Positions 5,386 through 6,209 of a stretch of 6,209 bases of DNA are shown in pieces. The notes beneath the pieces are model-generated. The model did not search any database. It had not been told where the DNA came from and saw only the letters and a program-made list of their open reading frames with translations. This stretch comes from an uncultured Traorella sp. (GTDB taxonomy: Bacteria > Bacillota_I > Bacilli_A > Erysipelotrichales > Erysipelotrichaceae): positions 1 to 6,209 of the forward strand of contig CAMEUL010000091.1 in the NCBI GenBank assembly GCA_945938205.1, written 5' to 3'. How positions within the stretch are numbered: position 1 is the stretch's first letter; each line of letters opens with the position of its first letter. The position numbers were made by a program, and so were the translations under genes.

Positions 5386-6209
5386 TATTTCTTACATTGG
5401 TGGTCAGGGTCTGCTCCCTGCTATGCTGGTTGCATTTGTTGGAGTTGAACTTTATCATTATATGAGAGAACACAACTGGGGAAGAATTACATTACCTCCA
5501 AGTGTGCCTGCTTCATTGACAGAAGTATTTGCAGGTTTAGTTCCAGCTTTCCTTACATTAGCAGTTTACATTGTTATCTGGATCGTATTTAATGCTTTAG
5601 GAACAAACTTCACAGCATTCATTTACTCAATCATTTCTCCTGCATTATCTGCAGCAGATTCATTAGGATTTACTATTCTTGTTACTTTGTTGCTTCACTT
5701 ATTCTGGTTCTTTGGTATTCACGATGCTGCTTTTGGAGCTGTTTTGGGACCAATTCGTGATGGTAACTTATCAATCAATGCTGCTGCACAGGCTGCCGGA
5801 CAGGCATTACCTCATGTCTTCACGACTTCATTCTGGGTTTACTTTGTTATTATCGGTGGATGTGGATCTGTATTGGCACTTGCTATTCTGCTTTTGACTT
5901 CAAAATCAAAACAGCTGAAAACCGTTGGTCGTGTTGGTATCGTTCCTGCTTTCTTTGGAATCAGTGAACCAATCATCTTCGGTGTACCATTAATGATGAA
6001 CCCAATCTTCTTTATCCCATTCTTATTAACTTCTACAGTAAATGGTATTATTTCATTCCTGTTAATTGACAGTGGAGTGATTGCGAAAACATTCGCCATG
6101 TTGTCATGGCAAATGCCTTCAGTGTTTGGTGCCTTCCTTTCAACCATGGATATCAAAGCACCTGTTCTGATCATTGTTCTTATTTTGATCGATATGCTGA
6201 GTTACTTCC
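5363..6209 (+). CDS. PTS EIIC permease, main part in shifted frame (3' partial)
   Basis: The frame one base forward of the preceding fragment opens after an in-frame TAG at 5360-5362 and stays open to the right edge, about 282 codons. It reads clearly as EIIC: AGSSIDISYIGGQGLLPAM, then several hydrophobic spans. The conserved WFFGIHDAAFGA has its His codon at 5720-5722. The signature FFGISEPIIFGVPLMMNP has its Glu codon at 5966-5968. In the ChbC structure the corresponding His and Glu bind the sugar. There is no convincing independent start: the first codons include a TTG at 5366 and the first ATG is at about 5423, neither with a clear ribosome binding site. Joined to the N-terminal fragment after removing one base, it would give about 412 residues within the window, leaving a plausible 20-40 beyond it. 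Best annotated as one disrupted gene with the previous entry. Confidence 0.8.

Noticed and set aside
5374..5386. Programmed +1 frameshift in EIIC at CAT TGA T or at the AGG codon
   Set aside because: Slipping of tRNA-His from CAU to AUU pairs poorly, there is no upstream Shine-Dalgarno stimulator as in prfB, and the conserved-looking AGSSIDISYIGG is already in the second frame before the TGA. The shift therefore belongs nearer 5363-5371, where no slippery site is seen.
5839..6174. 111-codon minus-strand open frame
   Set aside because: It is antisense to the well-supported EIIC coding sequence, has no visible ribosome binding site, and its composition is that expected from a shadow frame.
1..6209. 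Novel defence system, mobile element, CRISPR array or structured RNA
   Set aside because: Both strands are almost fully occupied by recognisable housekeeping and PTS genes. The only intergenic stretch over 100 bp (2785-2934) holds promoter-like elements and no repeats, and no transposase, integrase, direct-repeat array or tRNA-like fold was seen.

Overview
The window is an AT-rich piece of a low-GC Gram-positive (Bacillota) chromosome. The organism call is an inference, resting on the AT-biased codon use, strong AGGAGG-type ribosome binding sites, a KhpB/Jag gene and a lactose/cellobiose-type PTS operon. The overall character fits gut Firmicutes such as Erysipelotrichia, but nothing here fixes the genus.

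Layout: positions 1-239 (+) hold the 3' end of khpB/jag, an RNA-binding KH/R3H protein, closed by a short rho-independent hairpin. Convergent to it on the minus strand is a two-gene unit: nadE (glutamine-dependent NAD+ synthetase, start best placed at 2784) followed by rluF (23S rRNA pseudouridine synthase, 267-959). The two overlap by 14 bp and both read towards the terminator. From 2785 to 2934 lies a divergent control region of about 150 bp, with a likely extended -10 promoter for nadE and a candidate promoter plus cre-like CcpA site for the plus-strand operon.

From 2935 to the window end (+) is a sugar phosphotransferase operon: EIIA (lactose/cellobiose family), a GH1 6-phospho-beta-glycosidase, EIIB, and the membrane permease EIIC. 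EIIA and EIIB relay phosphate from HPr, EIIC imports a beta-linked disaccharide or beta-glycoside while it is phosphorylated, and the GH1 enzyme cleaves the 6-phospho-sugar inside the cell. The genes are tightly packed (4-bp overlap, 11-bp gap, 20-bp gap), so they are probably co-transcribed.

The main anomaly is EIIC. Its reading frame is broken: the first 137 residues end at a TGA (5383-5385), and the rest of the protein, with its conserved His and Glu motifs, continues one frame over from about 5363 to the window end. This is a pseudogenising indel or a sequencing/assembly error; I see no convincing programmed frameshift signal. I found no mobile element, CRISPR array, tRNA, rRNA or convincing novel system. 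Apart from the EIIC break this is ordinary core and carbohydrate-uptake territory.
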